Shown in pieces: positions 1 to 8,955 of a DNA stretch of 64,000 bases; position 1 is the first letter of the stretch, and every line of letters starts with the position of its first letter. The notes under the pieces are model-generated. The model saw only the letters and a program-made list of their open reading frames with translations, was not told where the DNA came from and searched no databases. The stretch covers positions 62,001 through 126,000 of the forward strand of contig JAZQRM010000080.1 of NCBI GenBank assembly GCA_045629585.1. The letters are read 5' to 3'. Made by a program: the position numbers and the translations under genes. The stretch is from Taishania sp045629585 (GTDB lineage: Bacteria; Bacteroidota; Bacteroidia; Flavobacteriales_D; Crocinitomicaceae).

Positions 1-1
1 A

Positions 2-826
2 CGTTTTGACTTTAAGTGGTGGAAATACGCGATGAGTAATACACTGGTTTATTTAGATGTGTTGTTATTTCATGAATATTTAAAAGGTAATAATGGTGCG
101 ATCGAATTGTTGCAAGATTTTGAACGTGGAGCATTGTATTCTTTAGTATATGCATCTCAAAAAGATAATCAGATATCCAATACGGTCAAGACAATTATTA
201 ACCTTTATTTGGCCTCTAGTCGTTTAGGAGAGGAGGAGAAAAATGAAATTTTGGATCTTTTACACGATGATGAGGTAAATGTTAATTTTGCCGATTTCGG
301 GAATTATTCATTCAATATTAAAGCGTTTTACATTGATTTAATGACGCTTTTGTTTTTTTCCACTAATCACGAGGATGAGGTTAAAAATTGCATTTTAATG
401 GATGTTGCGAAGCAATTACAGTTACCTGCAGATATTGTAGAATCAGCTGAATCATTTATGCAGTTTTATCTTATCGATTCGGAGATGAAAAGCGACATTT
501 TCTCGAATAAGAATAGCTATGAAAAAGTATTCAATAGCTTTAGTAATCGATGGTCTAAAATATTGCTCAGAAACAAAGATAAAATCGTTAAAGAATTAGT
601 CGAAAGTAAAGAATTGATAAGTTTAGTGAGTAAGTCGACAACGCAGGAACTTACGTCTGAAGAAAAGATTAAGGTAAAGCAACAATTTCGCGATATTGTA
701 AAAACTGTTCCTGCCTTAGGAATTTTTATGTTGCCAGGAGGAGCAATTTTGTTACCTCTGATTCTTAAAATTATCCCAGATTTAATTCCTTCAGCATTTA
801 GAGATAACGAGATAAAAAAGGATTAA
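2..826 (+). CDS. LETM1-like protein, C-terminal part (5' end cut by window)
   Basis: The reading frame is open to the left edge and codes for 10 residues (RFDFKWWKYA) before the first ATG at 32, so the gene very probably starts outside the window; the ATG at 32 would be an internal methionine. The last 45 residues carry the signature of the LETM1 family: VP.LGIFMLPGG, then LLPL.LKI.P.L.PSAFR. In eukaryotes this segment surrounds the membrane helix of a mitochondrial cation/proton exchanger. I recall flavobacterial relatives of about 400 residues annotated as LETM1-related biofilm-associated proteins, but could not check this. The rest is mostly helical, charged and without recognised motifs. 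The hydrophobic stretch near the end (about residues 228-248 counted from the ATG) is the only likely membrane segment. The stop lies inside the convergent glycosyltransferase gene (29-base tail overlap). Family call fairly sure; function inferred only. Confidence 0.7.
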   Translation, partial: RFDFKWWKYAMSNTLVYLDVLLFHEYLKGNNGAIELLQDFERGALYSLVYASQKDNQISNTVKTIINLYLASSRLGEEEKNEILDLLHDDEVNVNFADFGNYSFNIKAFYIDLMTLLFFSTNHEDEVKNCILMDVAKQLQLPADIVESAESFMQFYLIDSEMKSDIFSNKNSYEKVFNSFSNRWSKILLRNKDKIVKELVESKELISLVSKSTTQELTSEEKIKVKQQFRDIVKTVPALGIFMLPGGAILLPLILKIIPDLIPSAFRDNEIKKD

Positions 827-1916
827 TCGTTTCTGAAATTGTTTTGTCTGGTTGTATCGAAAGTAGATAGTTCTTCCTTTCTTCTAACGAAGTTTTGTGG
901 TGTGATGTTTCATTGTTTATTGCAGCAATGAATTCTTCGGGTTTGTTTGCTATTTGGCATAAAGACGAAAATTCGGTTCCTTGTACCATTAAATCATTTA
1001 CAATGATGTTTCCTTTTGATTGTAAAACATGAATCAGTTTTAATTTTACACCTGTAGCTTGTTCGGTATATAACACATGATTTTTTGCTTCGTTTATCAA
1101 TCTGTTTAATTCTGAATCTGAAGGATTTTCGATTATTTCAATGTTATTTTGCGATTTAATGTATTGTTTTAAACGTTCAGTCGGTTCTTTGCCAGCAATG
1201 ATGAAGTGTTGGTTTTTTAGTTTAGTAAATACATTTTCGGTTAACCAAATCGCAGCCTCTTCATTTTCAGCGACACTTAGATTTCCATGAAAAAGATGGT
1301 AGTCTTTCAGATCATAATCCTGCATTTCAACAATTGGAAAAGCTGCCGGTAATAGAAACGTTTCAGGATTGATCTGTTGGAAATGTTGTACATCTTTATT
1401 TTGAATGGCAAATAATCCTGTCGCTTTCTTTAATATTTGTTCGTAGCATTTTAATTTATAGGCTTCTGTTTTAAAGAAAATTTTTCGCCAACCTTTTGAT
1501 TGTTCGGCTAAAGCTTGATAATAATCTTGTTCGATATTATGTAAACGAACTGCAATCGTTCGATTTTTAAAACTCATATTTTCTAAAATGCCAGTACAAT
1601 GGATACCTTCTAACCAAATCGGATGATTATCTTTTAATAAATTCATTTCTAGGTTTTTGTTTATTCTAGATTGCACGATATACGGACGATGAGAGAAAAA
1701 TGATTTTAGACTTTTGTTTCTAGAATAGTAGTATATTTTATGGCATAAATTATTTAAATTTTGCTGTTTTCCTCTTCCATAATCAAAAACATGTAAGTTG
1801 ATTTTCCAACCGTTGTTATGCATGGATTTGATACGATAATACATATCTATCGCTCCACCGTAATTGGCAGGGAACGGAACGTCTAAACAAACGATATGGA
1901 TGTGTTTTTCGCTCAT
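798..1916 (-). CDS. glycosyltransferase family 4 protein
   Basis: A 372-residue GT-B fold enzyme that probably adds a sugar to a cell-surface glycan. The N-terminal half opens with a beta strand followed by PFPANYGGAIDMYYRI, the acceptor-side glycine-rich loop common in GT4 enzymes. The C-terminal half has the donor-binding stretch TGVKLKLIHVLQSKGNIIVND, shortened relative to the classical E-x7-E motif. No signal peptide or membrane helix is present, so it is cytosolic or peripheral. Its start overlaps the stop of the upstream glycosyltransferase by 4 bases (ATGA), which suggests translational coupling. It is the last gene of the mfd-GT-GT unit and runs into the convergent LETM1-like gene with no terminator between them. 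The sugar and acceptor cannot be read from the sequence. Confidence 0.8.
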   Translation of the reverse strand: MSEKHIHIVCLDVPFPANYGGAIDMYYRIKSMHNNGWKINLHVFDYGRGKQQNLNNLCHKIYYYSRNKSLKSFFSHRPYIVQSRINKNLEMNLLKDNHPIWLEGIHCTGILENMSFKNRTIAVRLHNIEQDYYQALAEQSKGWRKIFFKTEAYKLKCYEQILKKATGLFAIQNKDVQHFQQINPETFLLPAAFPIVEMQDYDLKDYHLFHGNLSVAENEEAAIWLTENVFTKLKNQHFIIAGKEPTERLKQYIKSQNNIEIIENPSDSELNRLINEAKNHVLYTEQATGVKLKLIHVLQSKGNIIVNDLMVQGTEFSSLCQIANKPEEFIAAINNETSHHKTSLEERKNYLLSIQPDKTISETINPFLSRYL

Positions 1917-3031
1917 TTTAGCGGCTGATATATTTCACGGAGTACATTTTCTTCATTTTCCCAACAAAGTGTAGTTTTTATCCTTTCACAATTCGATTGA
2001 TATTCTTGTAGTAGAACAGGATTATGTAATAAACTTTTGATTTTTGTGGCTAAGGATTCACTAGTGAATTGCTCTAAAATTTCACCTACTTTATTGTTCT
2101 CAACGATCTTTTGTATTTCAATTAAAGGTGTTGCAATTATTGGCGTATTTGTATGAATGTAATCAAACACTTTGTTTGGAAGTGAGAGTTTATAATTGAG
2201 ATTTGTATCCTTATCTAGGGTTAATCCAATGGACGAATGATAGGTATATTGTAACAAGGTTTGGTAAGGTTTTTTACCATAAAAAAGCACCTTATTCGCA
2301 ATATTTAATTCGTTTACACGAATTTTGAGCTGTGGAATAACATCTCCATCTCCCACAAAAATAAGATAAGCTTCATCAATATGTAACATTGCTTCGACCG
2401 CTTCTTCTGCACCACGATCCATATTTATTCCCGCACCTTGAATGATAATAAGTGGTTTGTCTGTTGGTAGATTAAGCGCTACTTTACTTTCAATTTCCTC
2501 TGGATTCCATAGTGGTGAAATGTTGCGAACAACGCGAATGTGTTTGCCGTATTTTTTATGATATAACTCGGCGATACTTTCATTGACTGTATAGATGTGT
2601 TTTAGTTTTGGGAAAACCCACTGTTCAATTTTCTCCCAGATTTTCTTTGCTTTTCTACCTTGTAGTTCGGGTACTTCGGTAAAGTACTCGTGTGAATCGT
2701 AAACTAATTCGCATTTGGGTTTAAAAATGGAAGCACAATAGTTTGCTAAAAGTGTATCTAAATCATTTGCAAGCAGCACAGATGACCTTTTGAACAGTAA
2801 AAAGATAAAGAGTCGTAAATTATACTCGGCATAAAAGAAAGGCCCTTTTTTGAAAAGTAGGCGCATACGTTTTGTTTCGTATGGTAGCTCGGGCATTGGT
2901 TGACTATTGGGTAATAATCGTCCCACCAGTAAAACCGAAAAACCTTCATTGACTAGGAAACGGCAAACTTTTGCTACTCGTTGATCGGTAAACAAATCGT
3001 TGGTAACGGACACAATTATGCGTTTTTTCAT
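1913..3031 (-). CDS. glycosyltransferase family 4 protein
   Basis: A 372-residue GT4-type glycosyltransferase, distinct from but next to the following one. Visible motifs are VYDSHEYFTEVPEL in the N-terminal Rossmann domain, a central sugar-nucleotide region with IQGAGINMDRGAEEAVEAM, and SLPNKVFDYIHTNTPIIAT near residue 290, the usual position of the phosphate-binding E/D motif. One hydrophobic stretch (LRLFIFLLFKRSSVLLA, about residues 73-89) may give membrane association. The gene begins 19 bases after the mfd stop codon on the same strand with no terminator between, so it is probably co-transcribed with mfd. The two glycosyltransferases probably act in the same surface-polysaccharide or glycoprotein pathway; the substrate is unknown. 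Confidence 0.8.
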   Translation of the reverse strand: MKKRIIVSVTNDLFTDQRVAKVCRFLVNEGFSVLLVGRLLPNSQPMPELPYETKRMRLLFKKGPFFYAEYNLRLFIFLLFKRSSVLLANDLDTLLANYCASIFKPKCELVYDSHEYFTEVPELQGRKAKKIWEKIEQWVFPKLKHIYTVNESIAELYHKKYGKHIRVVRNISPLWNPEEIESKVALNLPTDKPLIIIQGAGINMDRGAEEAVEAMLHIDEAYLIFVGDGDVIPQLKIRVNELNIANKVLFYGKKPYQTLLQYTYHSSIGLTLDKDTNLNYKLSLPNKVFDYIHTNTPIIATPLIEIQKIVENNKVGEILEQFTSESLATKIKSLLHNPVLLQEYQSNCERIKTTLCWENEENVLREIYQPLK

Positions 3032-3050
3032 ATTTCCCTAATCGTAATTA

Positions 3051-6000
3051 TTATGCGTTTATTGTTCTGGGTAATAGATTCAACTTACCAAAAGCATCTT
3101 GGATTGAATTGACATTGTCACAAATAATGCGCAATTTATCGTTTTTCTCACTCATTTTAAAATGAGCCGAATTTCGCATTATTGAATGTAATATTTCGTT
3201 AAACAATGGTGTTTCGTAAAATTTAGATTGTGGATTTGATATAAAATAGCCGACCATTTTCCCTTGTTTGATCACTAATTTTTCCAGTCCTAATTGTTGA
3301 GCTAACCAACGTAATTCAAATGATTGCAAAAGATCTACTACCGCCTCTGGAATAGGGCCAAAACGATCAATTAACTGTTTCTCGAAAATATCTAATTGTT
3401 CTTGATTTTGGAAATTATCCATTTCTTGGTACAGGCTCAAACGTTCTGCAACATTGTTAACATATGTATCGGGAATACGAACCTCTAAATCTGTTTCTAA
3501 AACAGTATCGCGTACAAATGACAAAGGATTATCCGTCTGCCGATCTTCAAACAATTCTTTGAACTCAGATTCTTTTAATTCTTCAATTGCTTCGTTAAGG
3601 ATCTTTTGATACATTTCGAATCCTATTTCTGAAATAAACCCACTTTGTTCTCCTCCTAACATGTTTCCCGCACCACGGATATCCAAATCCTTCATCGCAA
3701 TATTGAAACCTGCTCCTAAGTCAGAAAATTGCACCAATGCTTCTAATCTTTTGCGTGCTTCGCTTGTTAAAAGTGATGGTTTTTGTGAGATTAAATAACA
3801 GAATCCTTTTTTATTACTTCGTCCAACACGACCTCTTAATTGGTGAAGATCGCTTAAACCAAAATTATGAGCTTGATTAATGATAATGGTATTTGCATTT
3901 GAAATGTCAATTCCAGATTCAATGATCGTTGTTGCAAGTAATACATCGTATTCATGCTCGATGAAGCCCATCATTATTTTTTCTAGCTCTTTCCCATCCA
4001 TTTGTCCGTGTCCAATTGCAATTCGAATTCCAGGGCAAAGACGCTGTAACATTCCTGCAATTTCTTTGATATTCGCTAATCTGTTGTGAACAAAGTACAC
4101 TTGACCTCCACGTCCAACTTCATAAGCAACGGCATCTCTGATTTGTTCTTCATCGAAAGTGATGATTTCAGTCAAAACGGGTTGTCTATTTGGTGGTGGG
4201 GTGTTAATAATACTTAAATCGCGGGCTCCCATCAACGAAAACTGTAAAGTTCGAGGAATCGGTGTTGCCGTTAACGTTAATGTATCAACGGTTGCGCGTA
4301 AAGTTTTTAGTTTGTCTTTTACAGAAACACCAAATTTTTGCTCTTCATCAATAATCATTAAGCCGAGATCCTTGAATTTTACGCGATCTGCAACTACAGC
4401 ATGTGTCCCTATCAAAATATCCACTTTTCCGTCTGCTAAATCCTTTAGCGTTTGATTGGTTGCTTTGGTAGATTTGAAACGATTTATATAATCTACTTTA
4501 CATGGGAAATCTTTCAAACGAGCCGCAAAACTTCTATAATGTTGTAGAGATAAAATGGTTGTTGGAACCAAAATTGCAACTTGCTTATTATCCGCTACGG
4601 CTTTAAATGCTGCACGAATGGCTACTTCTGTTTTACCAAAACCAACATCCCCACACACCAAACGATCCATTGGTGTTGGTTTTTCCATATCGGCTTTAAC
4701 AGCTTCCGTTGCTTTGTATTGATCGGGAGTGTCTTCATACATGAAAGACGCTTCTAATTCATTTTGTAAGTAAGTATCAGGTGAAAATTGGAACCCAGGT
4801 TGACTTTTTCGTTTTGCATAAAGCTGGATAAGGTCAAATGCCAGTTCCTTAATTTTCTTTTTAGTCTTGTTTTTAAGGGTAGCCCAAGCCTGGGTTCCCA
4901 ATTTATTCATTTTCGGAGCGGTACCTTCTTTACCCGTAAATTTTGAGATTCGGTGTAAAGAGTGAATTCCAACATAAAGTACATCTCCGTCTTTGTAGAC
5001 AAGTCGAATGGCTTCTTGTGGTTTTCCATTCACATCAATTGTTTCCAGACCCGAAAATTGTCCAACGCCATGGTCGATATGCGTAACATAATCTCCTTTT
5101 TGAAGGTTATAGATTTCTTTTAGAGTTAAGGCTTGCTGCGCTTGACGGAAACCTTCTTTTAATTTAAAGCGATGGTAACGTTCAAATAATTGATGATCAG
5201 TGTAACACGTTATTTTTGAAGAAGGGAGAATAAATCCTTCCTTTATTGCAAAACCAATCGGGATGAAATGTTGTTTTGGTTCACCGTCGAGGTCTTTTAA
5301 TATTTGCTCTAATCGTTCTAACTGTTTGGTTTGGTTAGAAAAGATCAAATTTTTGAATCCTAATTTATTTCTATTTACTAAATCGTCGCGCAGGAGTTCA
5401 AAGTTTTTATTGAAAACCGGTTGGGGTTGAAATTCAAATTGAGCGATGAGATCAGGTTTATAGAAGCTGTCTATTCCAAATTCTACAATGGAATGTTTAG
5501 TTAGTTCTTCTTCAAAAAGTACAGGATTTAAATATAATTCACTTGGAATAGTTCGTTTTATTGTATCGGATAATTTACTGTGAATCTCGAGAGCTTTTTG
5601 GTATTCTTTCTTGAGGATATTTTGTGTGACATCCATCGATTGTAACCAAATGGTTGTGCTTTGCCCTAGAAATTCAATAAAGCTAGCATTACCTTCTTGA
5701 GTAATTTTTCCTTGAACATTCGGAATGATACTGAAGTGTTGATGGTTGTTAATCGAAAGCTGTGTACTGGCATCAAAAGTTCGAATTGTTTCTACTTCAT
5801 CTCCAAAAAATTCAATTCGAAACGGATGATCATTAGAAAAAGAGAAAACATCCACTATTCCTCCACGAATAGAAAATTGGCCAGGTTCATAAACAAAATC
5901 TACTCGATCAAAATGGTATTCCAATAACAATTCATTAATGAAATCGATAGAATAAGTTTTCCCAACTTCTAACCGCATGGTGTTTTTAGTTAAAACTTTT

Positions 6001-6404
6001 TGGTTGGGAACTTTTTCAAATAAAGCTTCAGGATAGGTTACGATCCAAACATTTTTTCCTGTATTCACCTTTTCCAATACTTCAGCGCGCGCTACGACGT
6101 TTGCATTGTCAATTTCCTCAAATTGATAAGGTACTCGGAAGGAAGCTGGATAGAACAAAACATTTGCTTGATTTGGGAAAATTCCTTCTAAGTCATTGTA
6201 GAAATAAGCAGCTTCTTCTTTATCATTGAGAACGATCAAGTGGTTGCCTGGTACTTGATTGACAACTTCTGAGAAACAAAATGATAGGGAAGAGCCCACA
6301 TGTCCTTTCCACAAGATATGAGATCCTAATGTCTGTAATTGCTGAGCAGTTTGCTCTATTTGTGAGAGTTTTTCAAACTGTAACCGTATGTCCTTAATAT
6401 TCAT
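3051..6404 (-). CDS. mfd: transcription-repair coupling factor Mfd
   Basis: A 1117-residue ATP-dependent DNA translocase that removes stalled RNA polymerase at lesions and recruits UvrA. Domain order is as expected: UvrB-like N-terminus (about 1-340, with a degenerate nucleotide loop), CarD-type RNA-polymerase-interaction domain (about 436-500, GDYVTHIDHGVGQFSGLE), the translocase with Walker A GDVGFGKTE (about 585), DEEQ box (MIIDEEQKFGV, about 685) and LRGRVGRSNKKG, then the C-terminal TRCF domain (about 985-1085). Length is normal for the family. The start is supported by a near-ideal promoter whose -7 element ends 6 bases before the ATG. It is the first gene of a unit continuing into two glycosyltransferases. 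Assignment is firm. Confidence 0.98.
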   Translation of the reverse strand: MNIKDIRLQFEKLSQIEQTAQQLQTLGSHILWKGHVGSSLSFCFSEVVNQVPGNHLIVLNDKEEAAYFYNDLEGIFPNQANVLFYPASFRVPYQFEEIDNANVVARAEVLEKVNTGKNVWIVTYPEALFEKVPNQKVLTKNTMRLEVGKTYSIDFINELLLEYHFDRVDFVYEPGQFSIRGGIVDVFSFSNDHPFRIEFFGDEVETIRTFDASTQLSINNHQHFSIIPNVQGKITQEGNASFIEFLGQSTTIWLQSMDVTQNILKKEYQKALEIHSKLSDTIKRTIPSELYLNPVLFEEELTKHSIVEFGIDSFYKPDLIAQFEFQPQPVFNKNFELLRDDLVNRNKLGFKNLIFSNQTKQLERLEQILKDLDGEPKQHFIPIGFAIKEGFILPSSKITCYTDHQLFERYHRFKLKEGFRQAQQALTLKEIYNLQKGDYVTHIDHGVGQFSGLETIDVNGKPQEAIRLVYKDGDVLYVGIHSLHRISKFTGKEGTAPKMNKLGTQAWATLKNKTKKKIKELAFDLIQLYAKRKSQPGFQFSPDTYLQNELEASFMYEDTPDQYKATEAVKADMEKPTPMDRLVCGDVGFGKTEVAIRAAFKAVADNKQVAILVPTTILSLQHYRSFAARLKDFPCKVDYINRFKSTKATNQTLKDLADGKVDILIGTHAVVADRVKFKDLGLMIIDEEQKFGVSVKDKLKTLRATVDTLTLTATPIPRTLQFSLMGARDLSIINTPPPNRQPVLTEIITFDEEQIRDAVAYEVGRGGQVYFVHNRLANIKEIAGMLQRLCPGIRIAIGHGQMDGKELEKIMMGFIEHEYDVLLATTIIESGIDISNANTIIINQAHNFGLSDLHQLRGRVGRSNKKGFCYLISQKPSLLTSEARKRLEALVQFSDLGAGFNIAMKDLDIRGAGNMLGGEQSGFISEIGFEMYQKILNEAIEELKESEFKELFEDRQTDNPLSFVRDTVLETDLEVRIPDTYVNNVAERLSLYQEMDNFQNQEQLDIFEKQLIDRFGPIPEAVVDLLQSFELRWLAQQLGLEKLVIKQGKMVGYFISNPQSKFYETPLFNEILHSIMRNSAHFKMSEKNDKLRIICDNVNSIQDAFGKLNLLPRTINA

Positions 6405-6410
6405 TAATCA

Positions 6411-6440
6411 CAAAGATATTGCAATTCGGTTGTTTGACAA
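6411..6440 (-). promoter_or_regulatory. Bacteroidota promoter of mfd
   Basis: On the minus strand TTG (6440-6438) is followed after 19 bases by TATCTTTG (6418-6411), matching the known Bacteroidota consensus TTG-N17-21-TAnnTTTG. The ATG of mfd is only 6 bases downstream, so transcription should start at or next to the start codon, giving a leaderless or nearly leaderless mRNA. Confidence 0.75.
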
Positions 6441-6470
6441 TGAAAATGGTTGTGGTAGCTCTGTTAAAGT

Positions 6471-6500
6471 AAAAAAAAATCCCTGACATTTCTGCCAAGG
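6471..6500 (-). terminator. terminator of katG
   Basis: On the minus strand an 8-pair stem (CCTTGGCA / TGTCAGGG, two G-T pairs) closes a GAAA tetraloop and is followed by an A and nine T. It lies 27 bases after the katG stop. Confidence 0.85.
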
Positions 6501-6527
6501 ATATCTTATAAACAATTAAGCTTTAGC

Positions 6528-8750
6528 TTATTTTTTTACATCAAAACGATCAGCGTTCATCACTTTAACCCAAGCGTTCACAAAGTCAGTTACAAATTTT
6601 TGTTTAGCATCGTCACTTGCGTATACTTCTGCTAAAGCACGTAATTCAGAGTTTGAACCGAAGATTAAGTCCGCGCGTGAAGCTGTCCAAATTGTTGCTC
6701 CTGTTTTGCGGTCTTTACCGATGAAAATTTCTTTAGATTCATCAGCTGCTTTCCATTCGTTGTTCATGCTAAGTAAGTTTACAAAGTAATCATTACTTAA
6801 CGTTTCTTTTTGGTTTGTTAAAACTCCTGTGTTTGAGTTGTCATAGTTTGTTCCTAATACACGTAAACCACCTACTAAAACAGTCATTTCAGGAGCTGTT
6901 AAACCTAGTAACTCTGCTTTATCAACTAGTAACGCTTCAGTTATTTCAATAGCTTCTTTACTTCTGTAGTTACGGAAACCATCTGCTTTTGGAGCTAGCA
7001 TTTGCATAGAAACGATATCTGTTTGTTGTTGCGTAGCATCTACACGTCCTGCTATAAAAGGCACTTCAATAGTTACTCCCGCATTTTGGGCTGCTTTTTC
7101 AATTCCGACAGAACCTCCAAGTACGATTAAATCAGCAATAGAAACATTTTTCTTTGATTCCTTTTGGATTTTCTCGTAGGTAGCTAAAACTTTTTTCAGT
7201 TGTGTTGGGTTGTTAACCTCCCAATTAATCTGTGGTTCTAATTGAATTCTAGCACCGTTAGCACCACCTCTTTTATCAGAAGAACGGAATGTTGATGCTG
7301 CAGCCCATGCTGTTTCAACCATTTCGTCAATAGTTAAACCAGACTCTTCTATTGCTTTCTTCAATTTTTTAACATCTCCTTTTCCGATTATTTTTCCTTC
7401 AGAAGCTGGAAGTGGATCTTGCCAAATCAATTGTTCTGTTGGAACTTCAGGCCCAAGGTATAAAGCTTTTGGCCCCATATCTCTGTGAGTTAATTTGAAC
7501 CAAGCCTTTGCAAAAGCTTTTGTGAATTCATCTGGATTTTCCATAAAACGACGAGAAATTTTGTCGTATTCAGGATCAAAGCGTAGCGATAAATCCGTTG
7601 TTAGCATTGTTGGCAATTGCTTTACATCTTTATCAAATGCGTGAGGAATGTTAGCTTCTGCGTTTACAGCAACCCATTGGTGAGCTCCAGCAGGAGATTT
7701 TGTTAATTCCCACTCATAGTTGTATAAGTTTTGGAAGAATAAATGAGTCCATTGCGCCGGCATCTGTGTCCATGTAACTTCTAAACCTGATCCGATAGCA
7801 TCTGCTCCTTTTCCTGATTTGTAAGTACTTGACCATCCAAGACCTTGTTCTTCTATTCCTGCAGCTTCCGGATCTTTACCTACATGTTTTGCATCACCTG
7901 CTCCATGTGTTTTTCCAAATGTATGTCCACCAGCTATTAAGGCTACTGTTTCTTCGTCATTCATTCCCATTCGAGCAAATGTCAAACGAATATCATGTGC
8001 AGCTAATAAGGGATCTGGATTTCCTCCCGGTCCTTCTGGGTTGACATAGATTAATTGCATCTGAGTGGCAGCTAAAGGATTTTCTAACTCTCCTTTTTCG
8101 TTGGTACGATTAGCAGCTAATGCTTCTTTTTCTGTTCCCCAATTTACATTCTGTGGTTCCCAAACGTCAGCGCGTCCTCCTGCAAATCCATAAGTTGGGA
8201 ATCCCATTGATTCTAAGGCAACGTTTCCAGTCAAAATCATTAAGTCCGCCCAAGAAATTTGGTTACCGTATTTTTGTTTGATTGGCCACAATAAACGGCG
8301 AGCTTTGTCCAAGTTTACGTTGTCCGCCCAGCTGTTTAATGGAGCAAATCTTTGTTGACCTTCTGATGCACCTCCACGACCGTCTGTTGCGCGGTATGTT
8401 CCAGCAGAGTGCCATGCCATACGAATAAATAATGGGCCATAATGACCAAAATCAGCCGGCCACCATTCTTGAGATTCAGTCATTAAAGCAGTTAAATCTT
8501 TCTTTAATGCGTAATAATCCAATTCACTAAATGCTTTTCCGTAGTCAAAATTTTGACCCATTGGATTGGATAGATTGGAATGTTGTCTTAATACACCTAA
8601 GTCAAGTTGATTTGGCCACCAATCTTTGTTAGTTGTTTGCAAAGTAGGTTTACCGTCTTTAGACATGTAAGGACATTTTGTGATGTCTCCATCTTGTGCT
8701 GTTACTACGTTAGCTACGACTAAACCTGCAGCAAATAAAAAATGCTTCAT
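6528..8750 (-). CDS. katG: catalase-peroxidase KatG with export signal
   Basis: A 740-residue bifunctional haem enzyme that breaks down hydrogen peroxide and oxidises organic donors. The N-terminal peroxidase domain shows the distal R110, W113 and H114 (RMAWHSAGTYR), the covalent-adduct partners Y235 (LIYVNPEGPGG) and M261 (FARMGMND), and proximal H276 (AGGHTFGKTHG). The C-terminal domain (from about 440) is the inactive duplicate typical of the family. Unlike cytosolic KatG, the protein begins with a signal peptide (MKHFLFAAGLVVANVVTAQ), so it should act in the periplasm. It is a single-gene unit with its own -7 promoter element (8791-8798) and terminator. Upstream sequence shows no obvious PerR/OxyR box that I can recognise. 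Confidence 0.97.
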   Translation of the reverse strand: MKHFLFAAGLVVANVVTAQDGDITKCPYMSKDGKPTLQTTNKDWWPNQLDLGVLRQHSNLSNPMGQNFDYGKAFSELDYYALKKDLTALMTESQEWWPADFGHYGPLFIRMAWHSAGTYRATDGRGGASEGQQRFAPLNSWADNVNLDKARRLLWPIKQKYGNQISWADLMILTGNVALESMGFPTYGFAGGRADVWEPQNVNWGTEKEALAANRTNEKGELENPLAATQMQLIYVNPEGPGGNPDPLLAAHDIRLTFARMGMNDEETVALIAGGHTFGKTHGAGDAKHVGKDPEAAGIEEQGLGWSSTYKSGKGADAIGSGLEVTWTQMPAQWTHLFFQNLYNYEWELTKSPAGAHQWVAVNAEANIPHAFDKDVKQLPTMLTTDLSLRFDPEYDKISRRFMENPDEFTKAFAKAWFKLTHRDMGPKALYLGPEVPTEQLIWQDPLPASEGKIIGKGDVKKLKKAIEESGLTIDEMVETAWAAASTFRSSDKRGGANGARIQLEPQINWEVNNPTQLKKVLATYEKIQKESKKNVSIADLIVLGGSVGIEKAAQNAGVTIEVPFIAGRVDATQQQTDIVSMQMLAPKADGFRNYRSKEAIEITEALLVDKAELLGLTAPEMTVLVGGLRVLGTNYDNSNTGVLTNQKETLSNDYFVNLLSMNNEWKAADESKEIFIGKDRKTGATIWTASRADLIFGSNSELRALAEVYASDDAKQKFVTDFVNAWVKVMNADRFDVKK

Positions 8751-8790
8751 GTTTTATTATTGTTTTGGTTAAATTCTAATTGTTCTGAAA

Positions 8791-8798
8791 CAAAGGTA
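8791..8798 (-). promoter_or_regulatory. -7 element upstream of katG
   Basis: TACCTTTG on the minus strand matches TAnnTTTG, 40 bases before the katG ATG. The nearest TTG is 25 bases further upstream, longer than the preferred spacing, so the promoter may be weak or activator-dependent. Confidence 0.5.
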
Positions 8799-8910
8799 CT
8801 ATGTATCCATTTATAGTTATAATCAATTATTACTATATGTTGATAGAAAATAACTATATAAAATGGTTTAAGAAAGACTTTTTATTGTCTGTATAAACGG
8901 CAAGACATAC

Positions 8911-8935
8911 AAAAAGCAGAGGTATACTCTGCTTT
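8911..8935 (-). terminator. terminator of fbp
   Basis: A perfect 9-base inverted repeat (AAAGCAGAG / CTCTGCTTT) with a 5-base loop, ending in a T-run on the minus strand, 20 bases after the fbp stop codon. Confidence 0.85.
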
Positions 8936-8955
8936 AAAATATTGTAGATTTTTTA

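Noticed and set aside
4159..4455. 98-codon plus-strand frame in mfd
   Set aside because: Lies across the conserved translocase region of Mfd and has no promoter, context or recognisable motif.
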